Shown: piece after piece, positions 52,598-61,436 of the stretch
How positions within the stretch are numbered: position 1 is the first letter of the stretch
How the letters are laid out: each line of letters starts with the position of its first letter
Assembly (NCBI GenBank): GCA_965247355.1
Contig: OZ252011.1
Span: 3,286,001 to 3,350,000 of the forward strand
Reading direction: 5' to 3'
Origin: RHLJ01 sp965247355
Lineage (GTDB): Bacteria; Bacteroidota; Rhodothermia; Balneolales; Balneolaceae
DNA: 64,000 bases
Notes under the pieces: model-generated
Seen by the model: the letters and a program-made list of their open reading frames with translations, nothing else
What the model was told of the DNA's origin: nothing
The model's database searches: none
Position numbers and translations under genes: made by a program

Positions 52598-53719
52598 ATG
52601 TCACTCCAACCAAGAAAAAAAGCCATCCTTGCATTAAGTGATGGAACGGTAGCGCACGGCTGGGCAGTCGGACACGAAGGCATCACCGGCGGTGAATTGT
52701 GTTTCAATACCAGTATGACTGGCTATCAGGAAATTTTTACCGATCCAAGTTATTACGGTCAGCTTATGATGATGACCTATCCCCACATTGGAAACTATGG
52801 AACCATGCCCAGAGATGATGAGCATCGAAAGGTGATGGTGGCCGGTATTATTACACGTGCATTTTCCTGGGAGTTTAGTAACCCAATGGCAGACCGAAGC
52901 CTTCAGGAATATCTGGAGGACAACGAAATCGTTGGGATTTCCGGAGTAGACACACGTTCGTTGGTTCGTCATATTCGTGAGAAAGGAGTGATGAATGCGG
53001 TGATTTCATCTACTGAACTGGATGAAGAGAAATTAGTGCAAATGGCCAAAGACTGGGACGATATGGAAGGTCTGGAATTGGCGACTAAAGTAACACGAAC
53101 AGAAGCTCAAACTTTTCAACCCGAAGGTGAATCCAGTTTTAAAGTGGCTGCTTTCGATTATGGTATCAAACAGAATATTATTAACAGTCTGGTTGCCAGA
53201 GGGTGCACATTAAGGGTATTCCCTGCGCAAGCTTCGCTGGAAGAAGTTAAAGCCTGGGACGCAGATGGATTCTTTTTTTCAAATGGTCCCGGAGACCCTA
53301 ATCCTACCGGAGAATATGCACTGGAGATTGTGAACTACGCAAAATCAACCGGAAAGCCATTATTTGGAATCTGCCTCGGTCACCAGTTGATGGCTATGAG
53401 TGAAGGTATTGAAGTTGGTAAGATGTTCGTAGGTCACCGTGGAGCTAATCACCCGGTTAAAAATCTGGAAACAGGCTTGGTTGAGATTTCTACTCAAAAC
53501 CATGGTTTCGCAGTAACCGAAAGTAGTGTGAAGCCGGAAGTAGCAGAAATTACTCACATCAACCTGAATGATGAAACGGTAGAAGGGTTAAAGTTCAAAA
53601 ACTTCCCTGGATTTTCGGTGCAATATCACCCGGAGGCATCACCCGGACCACATGATTCTGCCTATCTCTTCGATAATTTTATAGATCTGATGAATAAACA
53701 AAAGACAGTAACTGCTTAA
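52598..53719 (+). CDS. carA: Carbamoyl-phosphate synthase small (glutaminase) subunit
   Basis: Releases ammonia from glutamine for the large subunit. N-terminal domain: GELCFNTSMTGYQEIFTDPS and PHIGNYG. Class I glutaminase: FGICLGHQLM with the nucleophile Cys, and VQYHPEASPGP with the His/Glu pair. 373 residues is standard. carB follows after 14 bp. Confidence 0.97.
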   Translation: MSLQPRKKAILALSDGTVAHGWAVGHEGITGGELCFNTSMTGYQEIFTDPSYYGQLMMMTYPHIGNYGTMPRDDEHRKVMVAGIITRAFSWEFSNPMADRSLQEYLEDNEIVGISGVDTRSLVRHIREKGVMNAVISSTELDEEKLVQMAKDWDDMEGLELATKVTRTEAQTFQPEGESSFKVAAFDYGIKQNIINSLVARGCTLRVFPAQASLEEVKAWDADGFFFSNGPGDPNPTGEYALEIVNYAKSTGKPLFGICLGHQLMAMSEGIEVGKMFVGHRGANHPVKNLETGLVEISTQNHGFAVTESSVKPEVAEITHINLNDETVEGLKFKNFPGFSVQYHPEASPGPHDSAYLFDNFIDLMNKQKTVTA

Positions 53720-53733
53720 AAGAATTTAAAAAA

Positions 53734-56562
53734 ATGCCAAGACGCGACGATATACACAAAATTCTCATCATCGGATCAGGGCCAATTGTTATTGGTCAGG
53801 CCTGCGAATTTGATTATTCCGGATCACAAGCTTGCCGGTCTCTTCAGGAAGAGGGCTACGAAATTGTACTGATCAATTCGAATCCGGCGACTATCATGAC
53901 GGATCCTATAATGGCAGACGCGATTTATATGCTGCCAATGACTACAGCTTCGATTCGTGAAATCGTAGAAAAAGAAAAGCCTGATGCAGTGCTACCAACG
54001 ATGGGTGGACAAACCGGACTGAACCTCTGCCGTGATCTGGAGAAGCAAGGCTTTTGGGATGAACGAGGTATAAAAATTATCGGGGTGGATATTGATGCGG
54101 TAGAGCTTACCGAAGATCGTCAGCTGTTCCGTGATAAAATGGAAGAAATCGGGATCGAACAATGTCGTAGTCGTCAGGCAGAATCGCTCCTGGATGCTAA
54201 AGAAATAAAAGAAGAACTGGGCGGACTTCCGATTGTAATCCGACCTTCATTTACGATGGGTGGTGCCGGAGGCGGTATCGTTTGGGATGAAGAAGATTTC
54301 GACAAAATGGTGCTTCGCGGACTGGAAATGAGCCCGGTCCATTCGGTATTAATCGAGGAATGTATTTTTGGATGGAAGGAATATGAGCTTGAATTGCTTC
54401 GTGATGCAAATGACAATGTGGTAATCATCTGTTCTATTGAAAATATGGATCCGATGGGGGTACATACAGGAGATTCAGTGACTGTTGCCCCAACACAAAC
54501 TCTCACGGATAAACAATTGCAGATACTTCGGGATGCTGCCATTAAGATGATGCGCTCAATTGGTACATTTGCAGGTGGATGTAATGTGCAGTTTGCAATG
54601 GAGCCGGGAAGTGATCGTTTTGTAGCCATAGAGATTAATCCACGGGTAAGTAGATCTTCAGCACTTGCATCAAAGGCAACCGGATACCCGATTGCAAAAG
54701 TAGCCACTAAACTAGCTGTGGGATATACCCTTGATGAGCTAAAGAATCAGATTACAGGAACTACTTCGGCATGTTTCGAGCCCTCCATCGATTATGTAGT
54801 ATGTAAAGTTCCACGGTTCAATTTCGATAAATTTCCGGGAGTGGATGAGGAATTATCTACCCAGATGAAGGCAGTGGGTGAAGTGATGAGTATCGGAAGA
54901 AACTTTCCAGAGGCGCTGAATAAAGCATGGCAGAGTATGGAAGTTGGACGGGACGGTCTTGGCGCTGATGGCTATGAAGAGATAGAACGAAAACATGTTC
55001 GGGAGCGATTGATGAAGCCCTACTGGGATCGCTCGCTGCAAATCCGAAATGCATTTAAACTCGGGGCTTCGGTAGAGGAAATAGCGGACATTACCAAAGT
55101 AGATCCGTGGTTCCTTCAGCAAATCAGATATATGGTTTCTCTGGAAAATCGTACAGAAGGACAAAATCTGAGTGAAATTTCGAAAGATGATTTCTTTGAG
55201 CTCAAACAAGCCGGTTTCTCAGATGCACAGATTTCATGGTTGTTAAGTAAGAGTGGGGATACGGTCTCTGAAAATGAAGTTCGCTCGAGGCGACTAGAAC
55301 TTGGGCTAAAACCATCTTTCAAACTGGTAGATACCTGTGCGGCAGAGTTTCCGGCGCAGACTCCATACTACTATTCTGCCTATGAAGGAGAAAACGAAAG
55401 TGAAGTATTAGATCGCAAAAAAGTAATCATCCTTGGAAGTGGTCCGAACCGAATTGGACAGGGGATTGAGTTTGATTATTCCTGTGTGCATGCTGTACTT
55501 GCCACTAAAGAAATGGGCTATGAAGCCATTATGATCAATTGTAATCCGGAGACGGTTTCCACAGATTTCGATATCGCTGACAAACTGTACTTCGAACCGG
55601 TTTACTGGGAACGTGTGCTGGATATTTACGAGCACGAAAAAGCTGAAGGAGTGATTATTCAGGTGGGTGGACAGACTGCCCTTAAACTTGGAAAACGATT
55701 TGTGGAAGCCGGAATTAAAATTTTCGGAACTGATTTTGAGATGATCGATTTCGCCGAAGATCGAGGTGAGTTCTCAGATCTGCTTATAAGATTAGACATT
55801 CCATTTCCACAATATGGAACAGCTACGGATGTGGATGGAGCTCTCGAAATCGCAGACCGAATTGGCTACCCTGTCTTGATTCGACCAAGTTATGTATTGG
55901 GTGGACAGGGAATGAGAATAGCGGTAAAACAGGAAGAGTTGGAAAAATATGTAGCCAACATCCTTAAAACTCATCCCGAAAACGCCTTTCTGATTGACAA
56001 ATATCTGGAGCATGCCATTGAAGTAGATGTGGATTCGGTATACGATGGGGATCAGCTTCATATTTCAGGAATGATGCAGCATATCGAACCGGCAGGTGTA
56101 CACTCCGGCGATTCTACTGCGGTACTTCCTCCGTACTCTTTGAGTAAAGAAATTCAGGATACGATTGCAGCCTATCAGGAAAGAATAGCAGAAGCGATGG
56201 AAATTCTGGGATTTCTGAATGTGCAATATGCCGTTAAAGACGACAAAGTGTATGTGCTGGAAGCTAACCCGAGAACAACACGAACCGTACCATTTTTAGC
56301 GAAAGCGAATCAGGTTCCGGAAGCAGCAATCGGAACAAAAGTGATGCTGGGTGCCAAGCTCAAAGACTTCGATCTGAAATCGAAACTCAAAAACTGGGCG
56401 ATTAAAGAGCCGGTATTCCCGTTCGACAAATTCCCGGGTGTGAAGAAAGAATTAGGTCCTGAGATGAAATCCACCGGAGAAAGCATTTACTTCGCCGATG
56501 ACTTCGAGGATGAACACTTCAAAAAACCGTATGAGTTTAAGAGCTTGTATTTGAGTAAGTAG
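53734..56562 (+). CDS. carB: Carbamoyl-phosphate synthase large subunit lacking the C-terminal allosteric domain
   Basis: Two ATP-grasp synthetase halves: the first starts ILIIGSGPIVIGQACEFDYSG, the second KVIILGSGPNRIGQGIEFDY near residue 563. The enzyme ends at FKSLYLSK, residue 942, soon after the second ATP-grasp domain, while most CarB proteins have about 1070 residues with a C-terminal MGS-like domain that binds UMP, IMP or ornithine. So allosteric control at the protein level is probably absent. Shorter CarB proteins occur in some Bacteroidota, as far as I recall. It ends 2 bp from the convergent gene at 56565. Confidence 0.94.
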   Translation: MPRRDDIHKILIIGSGPIVIGQACEFDYSGSQACRSLQEEGYEIVLINSNPATIMTDPIMADAIYMLPMTTASIREIVEKEKPDAVLPTMGGQTGLNLCRDLEKQGFWDERGIKIIGVDIDAVELTEDRQLFRDKMEEIGIEQCRSRQAESLLDAKEIKEELGGLPIVIRPSFTMGGAGGGIVWDEEDFDKMVLRGLEMSPVHSVLIEECIFGWKEYELELLRDANDNVVIICSIENMDPMGVHTGDSVTVAPTQTLTDKQLQILRDAAIKMMRSIGTFAGGCNVQFAMEPGSDRFVAIEINPRVSRSSALASKATGYPIAKVATKLAVGYTLDELKNQITGTTSACFEPSIDYVVCKVPRFNFDKFPGVDEELSTQMKAVGEVMSIGRNFPEALNKAWQSMEVGRDGLGADGYEEIERKHVRERLMKPYWDRSLQIRNAFKLGASVEEIADITKVDPWFLQQIRYMVSLENRTEGQNLSEISKDDFFELKQAGFSDAQISWLLSKSGDTVSENEVRSRRLELGLKPSFKLVDTCAAEFPAQTPYYYSAYEGENESEVLDRKKVIILGSGPNRIGQGIEFDYSCVHAVLATKEMGYEAIMINCNPETVSTDFDIADKLYFEPVYWERVLDIYEHEKAEGVIIQVGGQTALKLGKRFVEAGIKIFGTDFEMIDFAEDRGEFSDLLIRLDIPFPQYGTATDVDGALEIADRIGYPVLIRPSYVLGGQGMRIAVKQEELEKYVANILKTHPENAFLIDKYLEHAIEVDVDSVYDGDQLHISGMMQHIEPAGVHSGDSTAVLPPYSLSKEIQDTIAAYQERIAEAMEILGFLNVQYAVKDDKVYVLEANPRTTRTVPFLAKANQVPEAAIGTKVMLGAKLKDFDLKSKLKNWAIKEPVFPFDKFPGVKKELGPEMKSTGESIYFADDFEDEHFKKPYEFKSLYLSK

Positions 56563-56564
56563 GG

Positions 56565-58892
56565 TTAGCGTCTGGGTTTAGCGTAAAGCTTAAAGATTGG
56601 AATATCTACAGAAATGAAGAATTTAATATTCCAATCTACCTCAGATAATATTGGAATTGTTTCGGTCATTTGTGGGTCGCCCTCGGAAGCCACTTGTTGA
56701 GTCCCAATTTGCCTGAGTTGTGGTCCTTTTTGAACGCCTACTCCTAGTGAAATTGGAGCTTTGTTTACTCCAAGTACAAAAAAACCTCCAGTCACAATAA
56801 TGTTATCAAGTGTTAAAGAGGGAACATCGAATTCTGAGTTACCATCATCCATTCGAAATGCTGTTAGTGCCCCAAGATCAATTATCGGGACAAAGATACT
56901 CCAGGATGCAAATCCAACTTTTTTTAATTTTTCTGATCCGAAACTAATTTCAGGACCAATTGGAGCATGAATAGCAAAGGCGAACTCTTTTCCACCTTCA
57001 TTCACATCGTGAACTGGTTGTATGTCCTCCCAATAACCACTTCCCCCAAGATATGAGTTTAAAAAAATGCTTACAGATGTAGACTTTTTAATTATAGAAC
57101 TACCTGTTGGTAAAGCAGCTGACTTAATAGCTGCTTTTACATCTTTAGAAGATTCAGCTTCAACAAGATTAGTTAAAAAAGTTCCATACTTAATTAAAGT
57201 TTCGGGATTTGTGAATTTTAAAGAATCAGATTTCTTTGCTAGACTATCTGAATAGTGCTTTATTATCCTTTTCTTTATTCCATTTTTGCTAATCGTAAAC
57301 TTAATTTTTGTACTGTCATCCTTTGTTACTTTACGGTAAAAAGCTTTTAAATCGTCTCTATTTTTGGGGAATTCAATTCTTGATAATTCATAATCAAGGG
57401 TAGTTTGAACATTAACAATTTCAGTATATATATTTATCCCGTTAATGAATACATCGAAGTAATTCTTTTCATGTATTGCTTTGTAAGATTTATTGGATCT
57501 TCTTGCTATATTAATATAACTCTCAATTATCTCTTTAGTCTCGTGAAGTTGAATTTCTGTTTCTAAAGGTTCTAAAAGAGAAGAGATTTCTAAAGCATTT
57601 TCTAAGAGATCAAAAATTTCTTCCATAAGTTCATAGTTAACAAGATACTTGGTAGAATCAGGCACCTTTTTTATACTACTTATGCGAATATTTAGATTAC
57701 TAGCACTGCCGGATATGTGCATAAAATAGTTCTGAACTGCTTTTTTAAGGTTGTTCAAATCAGGTTCTGCTTTTTTTATTGATGCAAGGAATTCATGGAA
57801 AGTAGTTGTATCATTATCGTTAACTTCAAATTTGATAGGATCTAATTTTGCTTGTTCGTATATAAGTCCAAAATAGATATTAAGAACAACAGGATTCTGA
57901 AATAGCTCTGGTTTAAGTTGGTAAAATGGTACATATATCGCTGAATCAGCTTTTGAACTATCTCTTATACTTGTTGAGAATAAACTCATAGTCTTTAAAG
58001 ATGATGTCACATTTAATTCATCAGCTTTTATAATATTTTCTTGGAAATATAAAGACTCCAAATAGTCAACCACATGTACTCCATTAGAAATATTTTCATA
58101 AGCGTTGATTCCTTCAAGTAAAAAGAAGATGTATTCCAAATTATTTTCTTCAATAAGCATACTGTACTTGTCTAATTCAGTTAAGTCCTCAATATTAAAG
58201 ATTAGGTTTTCCAAGTCGTTCTTAAATGCCGATCTCAAAACATTTATTACTTGACCATACTGATAAGGCTGGAAATTCAGAGCTATATCTGAAGTTGTTG
58301 GGAATAGTTTTTGGAGTTCTTCTTGTTCTTTAATTACCTCCTTGAACCGATCAAAGAACATCACATTCAGTTCTTCATTGGCACGTTCCACTAAGAATTG
58401 GGCGGCTCCATCTGCAATAGTTGTTATATTTAAACCACCAATATTAGTGACAATATTATCCAAGAAAGAATTACTTTTTTTAAGTTCAGACGATATCTTT
58501 TCAGGATCAACTCCATAATAAGAATTCGAATTTTGTGAACCTAAGTCGGAAAGTAGTTCTACTAAAAAAGGATTAGCAGGATCTTCTAAAAAGTTCGCAA
58601 CAATATCTTTTGGCTCAAGTTTTATTTTATATCTATCTGGCCCAGATATATATTTTTGTAGAATTTTTGAATAAAAATATACTTTTGCATTATGAATAGA
58701 GTCTGCTGTTAGGAGGCTTTTCTTTACTTCGTAAGTTTTGCCGGTAGTATCAGTACGTTGCCAAGTTAGGAACATCCCTGTTTCAATATCTAAGTATTTT
58801 GATAATTCGATCGCATCATAATAAGGTGTCTGAGCTGTCAAATAATTTTGGCTTATAATAAGATATAACGCGAAAACAGTTATTTTTTTCAA
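56565..58892 (-). CDS. Large secreted protein of unknown function (third gene of the subtilisin operon)
   Basis: 775 residues with a signal peptide (VFALYLIISQNYLTAQ). I recognise no family. The N-terminal 600 residues are mostly helical and charged (ELDKYSMLIEENNLEYIFF, LLENALEISSLLEPLETE), without enzyme motifs. The C-terminal 170 residues are rich in glycine and beta-prone segments (LDNIIVTGGFFVLGVNKAP, then WNIKFFISVDIPIFKLYAKP), which suggests an outer-membrane barrel or surface domain. Its start overlaps the subtilisin stop (ATGA), and its base composition is AT-rich compared with carB. Confidence 0.75.
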   Translation of the reverse strand: MKKITVFALYLIISQNYLTAQTPYYDAIELSKYLDIETGMFLTWQRTDTTGKTYEVKKSLLTADSIHNAKVYFYSKILQKYISGPDRYKIKLEPKDIVANFLEDPANPFLVELLSDLGSQNSNSYYGVDPEKISSELKKSNSFLDNIVTNIGGLNITTIADGAAQFLVERANEELNVMFFDRFKEVIKEQEELQKLFPTTSDIALNFQPYQYGQVINVLRSAFKNDLENLIFNIEDLTELDKYSMLIEENNLEYIFFLLEGINAYENISNGVHVVDYLESLYFQENIIKADELNVTSSLKTMSLFSTSIRDSSKADSAIYVPFYQLKPELFQNPVVLNIYFGLIYEQAKLDPIKFEVNDNDTTTFHEFLASIKKAEPDLNNLKKAVQNYFMHISGSASNLNIRISSIKKVPDSTKYLVNYELMEEIFDLLENALEISSLLEPLETEIQLHETKEIIESYINIARRSNKSYKAIHEKNYFDVFINGINIYTEIVNVQTTLDYELSRIEFPKNRDDLKAFYRKVTKDDSTKIKFTISKNGIKKRIIKHYSDSLAKKSDSLKFTNPETLIKYGTFLTNLVEAESSKDVKAAIKSAALPTGSSIIKKSTSVSIFLNSYLGGSGYWEDIQPVHDVNEGGKEFAFAIHAPIGPEISFGSEKLKKVGFASWSIFVPIIDLGALTAFRMDDGNSEFDVPSLTLDNIIVTGGFFVLGVNKAPISLGVGVQKGPQLRQIGTQQVASEGDPQMTETIPILSEVDWNIKFFISVDIPIFKLYAKPRR

Positions 58893-60064
58893 AACACCAC
58901 TCCTTTTTCTACAAGTTGTTCTTCTAATTTTTTAAAAGCATTCGCAGGATTAAGTATTCCTTTTCCATACAATTTTGGATTGAGGGACCTTTCAACCAAA
59001 GATTTATCCTCTATACATTTTCTTAAATCATAATTTTTTGGATCCTGATTTAAGTTTTTCAAAAAACTAATTAGCAAAGCAGAAAAACCAGCAACAAATG
59101 GAGTACTGAAACTAGTACCATTTGCTTCAGCTAATTCATTTTGGCTTAATGAAGCTATACCATAGTTTTTACCGGGGGCAGAAATACTTATTGAATCTGA
59201 AAGGCTAGAATCAGAAATTACTTTATTTGAGATATCAACTGCACTTACACCAATAGTACTTTCAAAACTAGCAGGATATAAGTTATAGACTTTAGTTCTT
59301 GACGAATAATTTCCTACTGAACATATAATTAGTTTATCAGAATTTAGTGAAATTGCTTTCTCAAGACCTGAGTTTTTGATCTTACTTTTAAAGAAAGAAT
59401 AACTAATTGAAATTATGTCAATACTAGTATCAGAAGCTATATCAGTTAAAACTTGAGCAAAGTTTTTTGGATTATGGGTACCGTCCGTTGAACAATAAAC
59501 TTCTACTACTGATTCGGGTGCTATTCCAACCAATTTATTGCTATTAGCTATTATAACACTTGAAACGCTTGTTCCATGAGGATCAGTTCTTGAAACATCT
59601 TTAATATTAGTTAAGGTTTGAATACTGCTTAAACGTGATGGGTTATTAATTATAGGATGATTTTGATCGACCCCTGTATCTAGAATTGCTATTTTTACCC
59701 CTTTTCCTCTCGTACCATATTCCTCCCATATGTGTTTTATATTATAATTCGTATGATGCCACCATTGCAGTCCGGTTTCATTAACTTTAAGATCAGTAAA
59801 ATTTCTAGGTTTTGATGTATATCCTTCTCTATCAAAACCTCCACTCCAATAAAAGTCTCCATTTTTGTCTTTATACCATTTATTAGAACTTACTCCATCC
59901 TCTGTATGTTTGTCTCCTTCCCACTCTTCAACTAGGCTTACAGAAAAGTCTTTATGTAAAACACCTTTTAGATTATTTATTGATATCTGAGGTAGTTTTT
60001 CCCTGATATTTATATCCTTCGAAGCCTTAAGAGTTATATTGATATTTCTTTTAAACTGGTTCAT
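58889..60064 (-). CDS. Subtilisin-like (S8) serine peptidase without signal peptide
   Basis: Complete catalytic set: Asp129 (ILDTGVD), His163 (DPHGTSV), oxyanion Asn252 (SVGNYSS) and Ser318 (NGTSFSTP). There is no signal peptide and no recognisable prodomain cleavage site, but the first 115 residues form a separate N-terminal region that ends WWHHTNYNIKHIWEEYG just before the catalytic core. It is therefore probably cytoplasmic or membrane-associated and not a digestive secreted enzyme. It overlaps the membrane-protein gene upstream and the secreted-protein gene downstream by 4 bp each, so the three are translationally coupled. Confidence 0.9.
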   Translation of the reverse strand: MNQFKRNINITLKASKDINIREKLPQISINNLKGVLHKDFSVSLVEEWEGDKHTEDGVSSNKWYKDKNGDFYWSGGFDREGYTSKPRNFTDLKVNETGLQWWHHTNYNIKHIWEEYGTRGKGVKIAILDTGVDQNHPIINNPSRLSSIQTLTNIKDVSRTDPHGTSVSSVIIANSNKLVGIAPESVVEVYCSTDGTHNPKNFAQVLTDIASDTSIDIISISYSFFKSKIKNSGLEKAISLNSDKLIICSVGNYSSRTKVYNLYPASFESTIGVSAVDISNKVISDSSLSDSISISAPGKNYGIASLSQNELAEANGTSFSTPFVAGFSALLISFLKNLNQDPKNYDLRKCIEDKSLVERSLNPKLYGKGILNPANAFKKLEEQLVEKGVVF

Positions 60065-61191
60065 CCTACTGGTTTATTCTTTTTTATATCATTTTTTAGA
60101 TTTATCACTTTTTTTAATAAATCGAACCAAAATGATGATCCAAGACTTGTGGCTAGTGCAGTAATTAACCACCCAAAAATCCCCTGAAATCCAGACTGTT
60201 CCCAAGCCATAGACCAGAATTTTTTATCTAAACAAAAGCATGGTTCTAATTCATATCCCTTAAAATTCCAGCCCATACCTAAATTAGACTCAAGTTGAGC
60301 TATCTCTTTATTTCTTAGTTCCAATAAATCTTTTTTATAGTCATCAAAATCCTGTGTATTCATTTTTAAACCAGGATCTAAAGAATCATATTCTTCTACA
60401 TATTTAGTAGCTTGCTCAACTACTTTTGATCTAATTTCGGGGTTATCTCTTAGAGTTTTAAAAATTTCAATACTATTAGCATTAAATATTAATGCTACTA
60501 AAAAACCAATTCCAAGAAGTACATATCTAAGTTTTCTTTTATACCAATCAATCAAATAATCCATCATATCTTGATAAGATTCATTGATATATATTTTCAA
60601 AGAAGCATCATCAAGATTTTTGTTTTTTATTCCTTCATTAAAATCAGACTTATTAAATATTTGTGGATTTTGCTTATATAATTCAAAAACTATTTGAGTA
60701 AATAGCTCATTCTTTATTTCCGAAGGTAAAACTGTTTTTGTAATCTTTTCTTTCTTAGTCAAGATTTGAAATTTCAAAAAGCTATTAAGTAGGAAGATTT
60801 TGTTTTTCTTCTCAATCCATTGTAAAAGTAAATTCACTGAATCGTACTTTTCTATTACGCCTGATTCTTCTAATTCTTTTTTTATTTTCTTGTAATTCAG
60901 CGTATGAATTCTGTAGTGTTTGACACCTCTAAAAATTTTTATTAGTGACCAGATTATAGGAACTCTGTAATAAAGGCTTGATCTTTTAGTGATTCTCTTA
61001 ATTCTATAATCTGTATAGATACTAGCTTTAGCTTCTTCACCTACCAGTTGTTCGATAGCAAAACTTAATTCTTTCCCTCTAATCTGCCTCATACTGTTAA
61101 GCATCTCATTCACAATCGTCACAAACAAACTGAAGAGCAGGTAAATGAATATCATCCCGATGACCACATCCAAGGCTTCAATACCGAACAT
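60061..61191 (-). CDS. Membrane protein of unknown function (first gene of the subtilisin operon)
   Basis: TM1 lies near residues 8-28 (VVIGMIFIYLLFSLFVTIV), a central TM near 222-240, and the last TM is in GIFGWLITALATSLGSSFWF near 340-360. Between them is a large charged, helical cytoplasmic part. The N-terminal DVVIGMIFIYLLFSL and C-terminal TSLGSSFWFDLLKK match, from memory, a widespread family of uncharacterised bacterial membrane proteins. It starts at 61191 and its end overlaps the S8 gene by 4 bp. A partner or anchor for the protease is plausible. Confidence 0.75.
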   Translation of the reverse strand: MFGIEALDVVIGMIFIYLLFSLFVTIVNEMLNSMRQIRGKELSFAIEQLVGEEAKASIYTDYRIKRITKRSSLYYRVPIIWSLIKIFRGVKHYRIHTLNYKKIKKELEESGVIEKYDSVNLLLQWIEKKNKIFLLNSFLKFQILTKKEKITKTVLPSEIKNELFTQIVFELYKQNPQIFNKSDFNEGIKNKNLDDASLKIYINESYQDMMDYLIDWYKRKLRYVLLGIGFLVALIFNANSIEIFKTLRDNPEIRSKVVEQATKYVEEYDSLDPGLKMNTQDFDDYKKDLLELRNKEIAQLESNLGMGWNFKGYELEPCFCLDKKFWSMAWEQSGFQGIFGWLITALATSLGSSFWFDLLKKVINLKNDIKKNKPVG

Positions 61192-61436
61192 AGCTTTCCC
61201 GATTAATTAATATTACCCCGAAACTGCTGGGAAGCACCAGAGATGAGAACCCTTAACCGACTATGTCCCTTAAATCTATTAACCTAATTCTAAAGCTGTT
61301 ACGAGTATAGTTATCCAAAACTAAACTTCAAAATTAAAATCTGGAGCTAACAGTTTGTTAATAAAGCACTCTCTTTTTAGCGATTTCTTGGGTATTTTAA
61401 ATAGTTAATTAAGTCAGTTTACAGAATAGTTTTTTC

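Noticed and set aside
56565..61191. Prophage or integrative element carrying the subtilisin operon
   Set aside because: No integrase, tRNA attachment site, phage structural gene or flanking direct repeat was found near 56.5 or 61.2 kb; transfer is suggested only by base composition.
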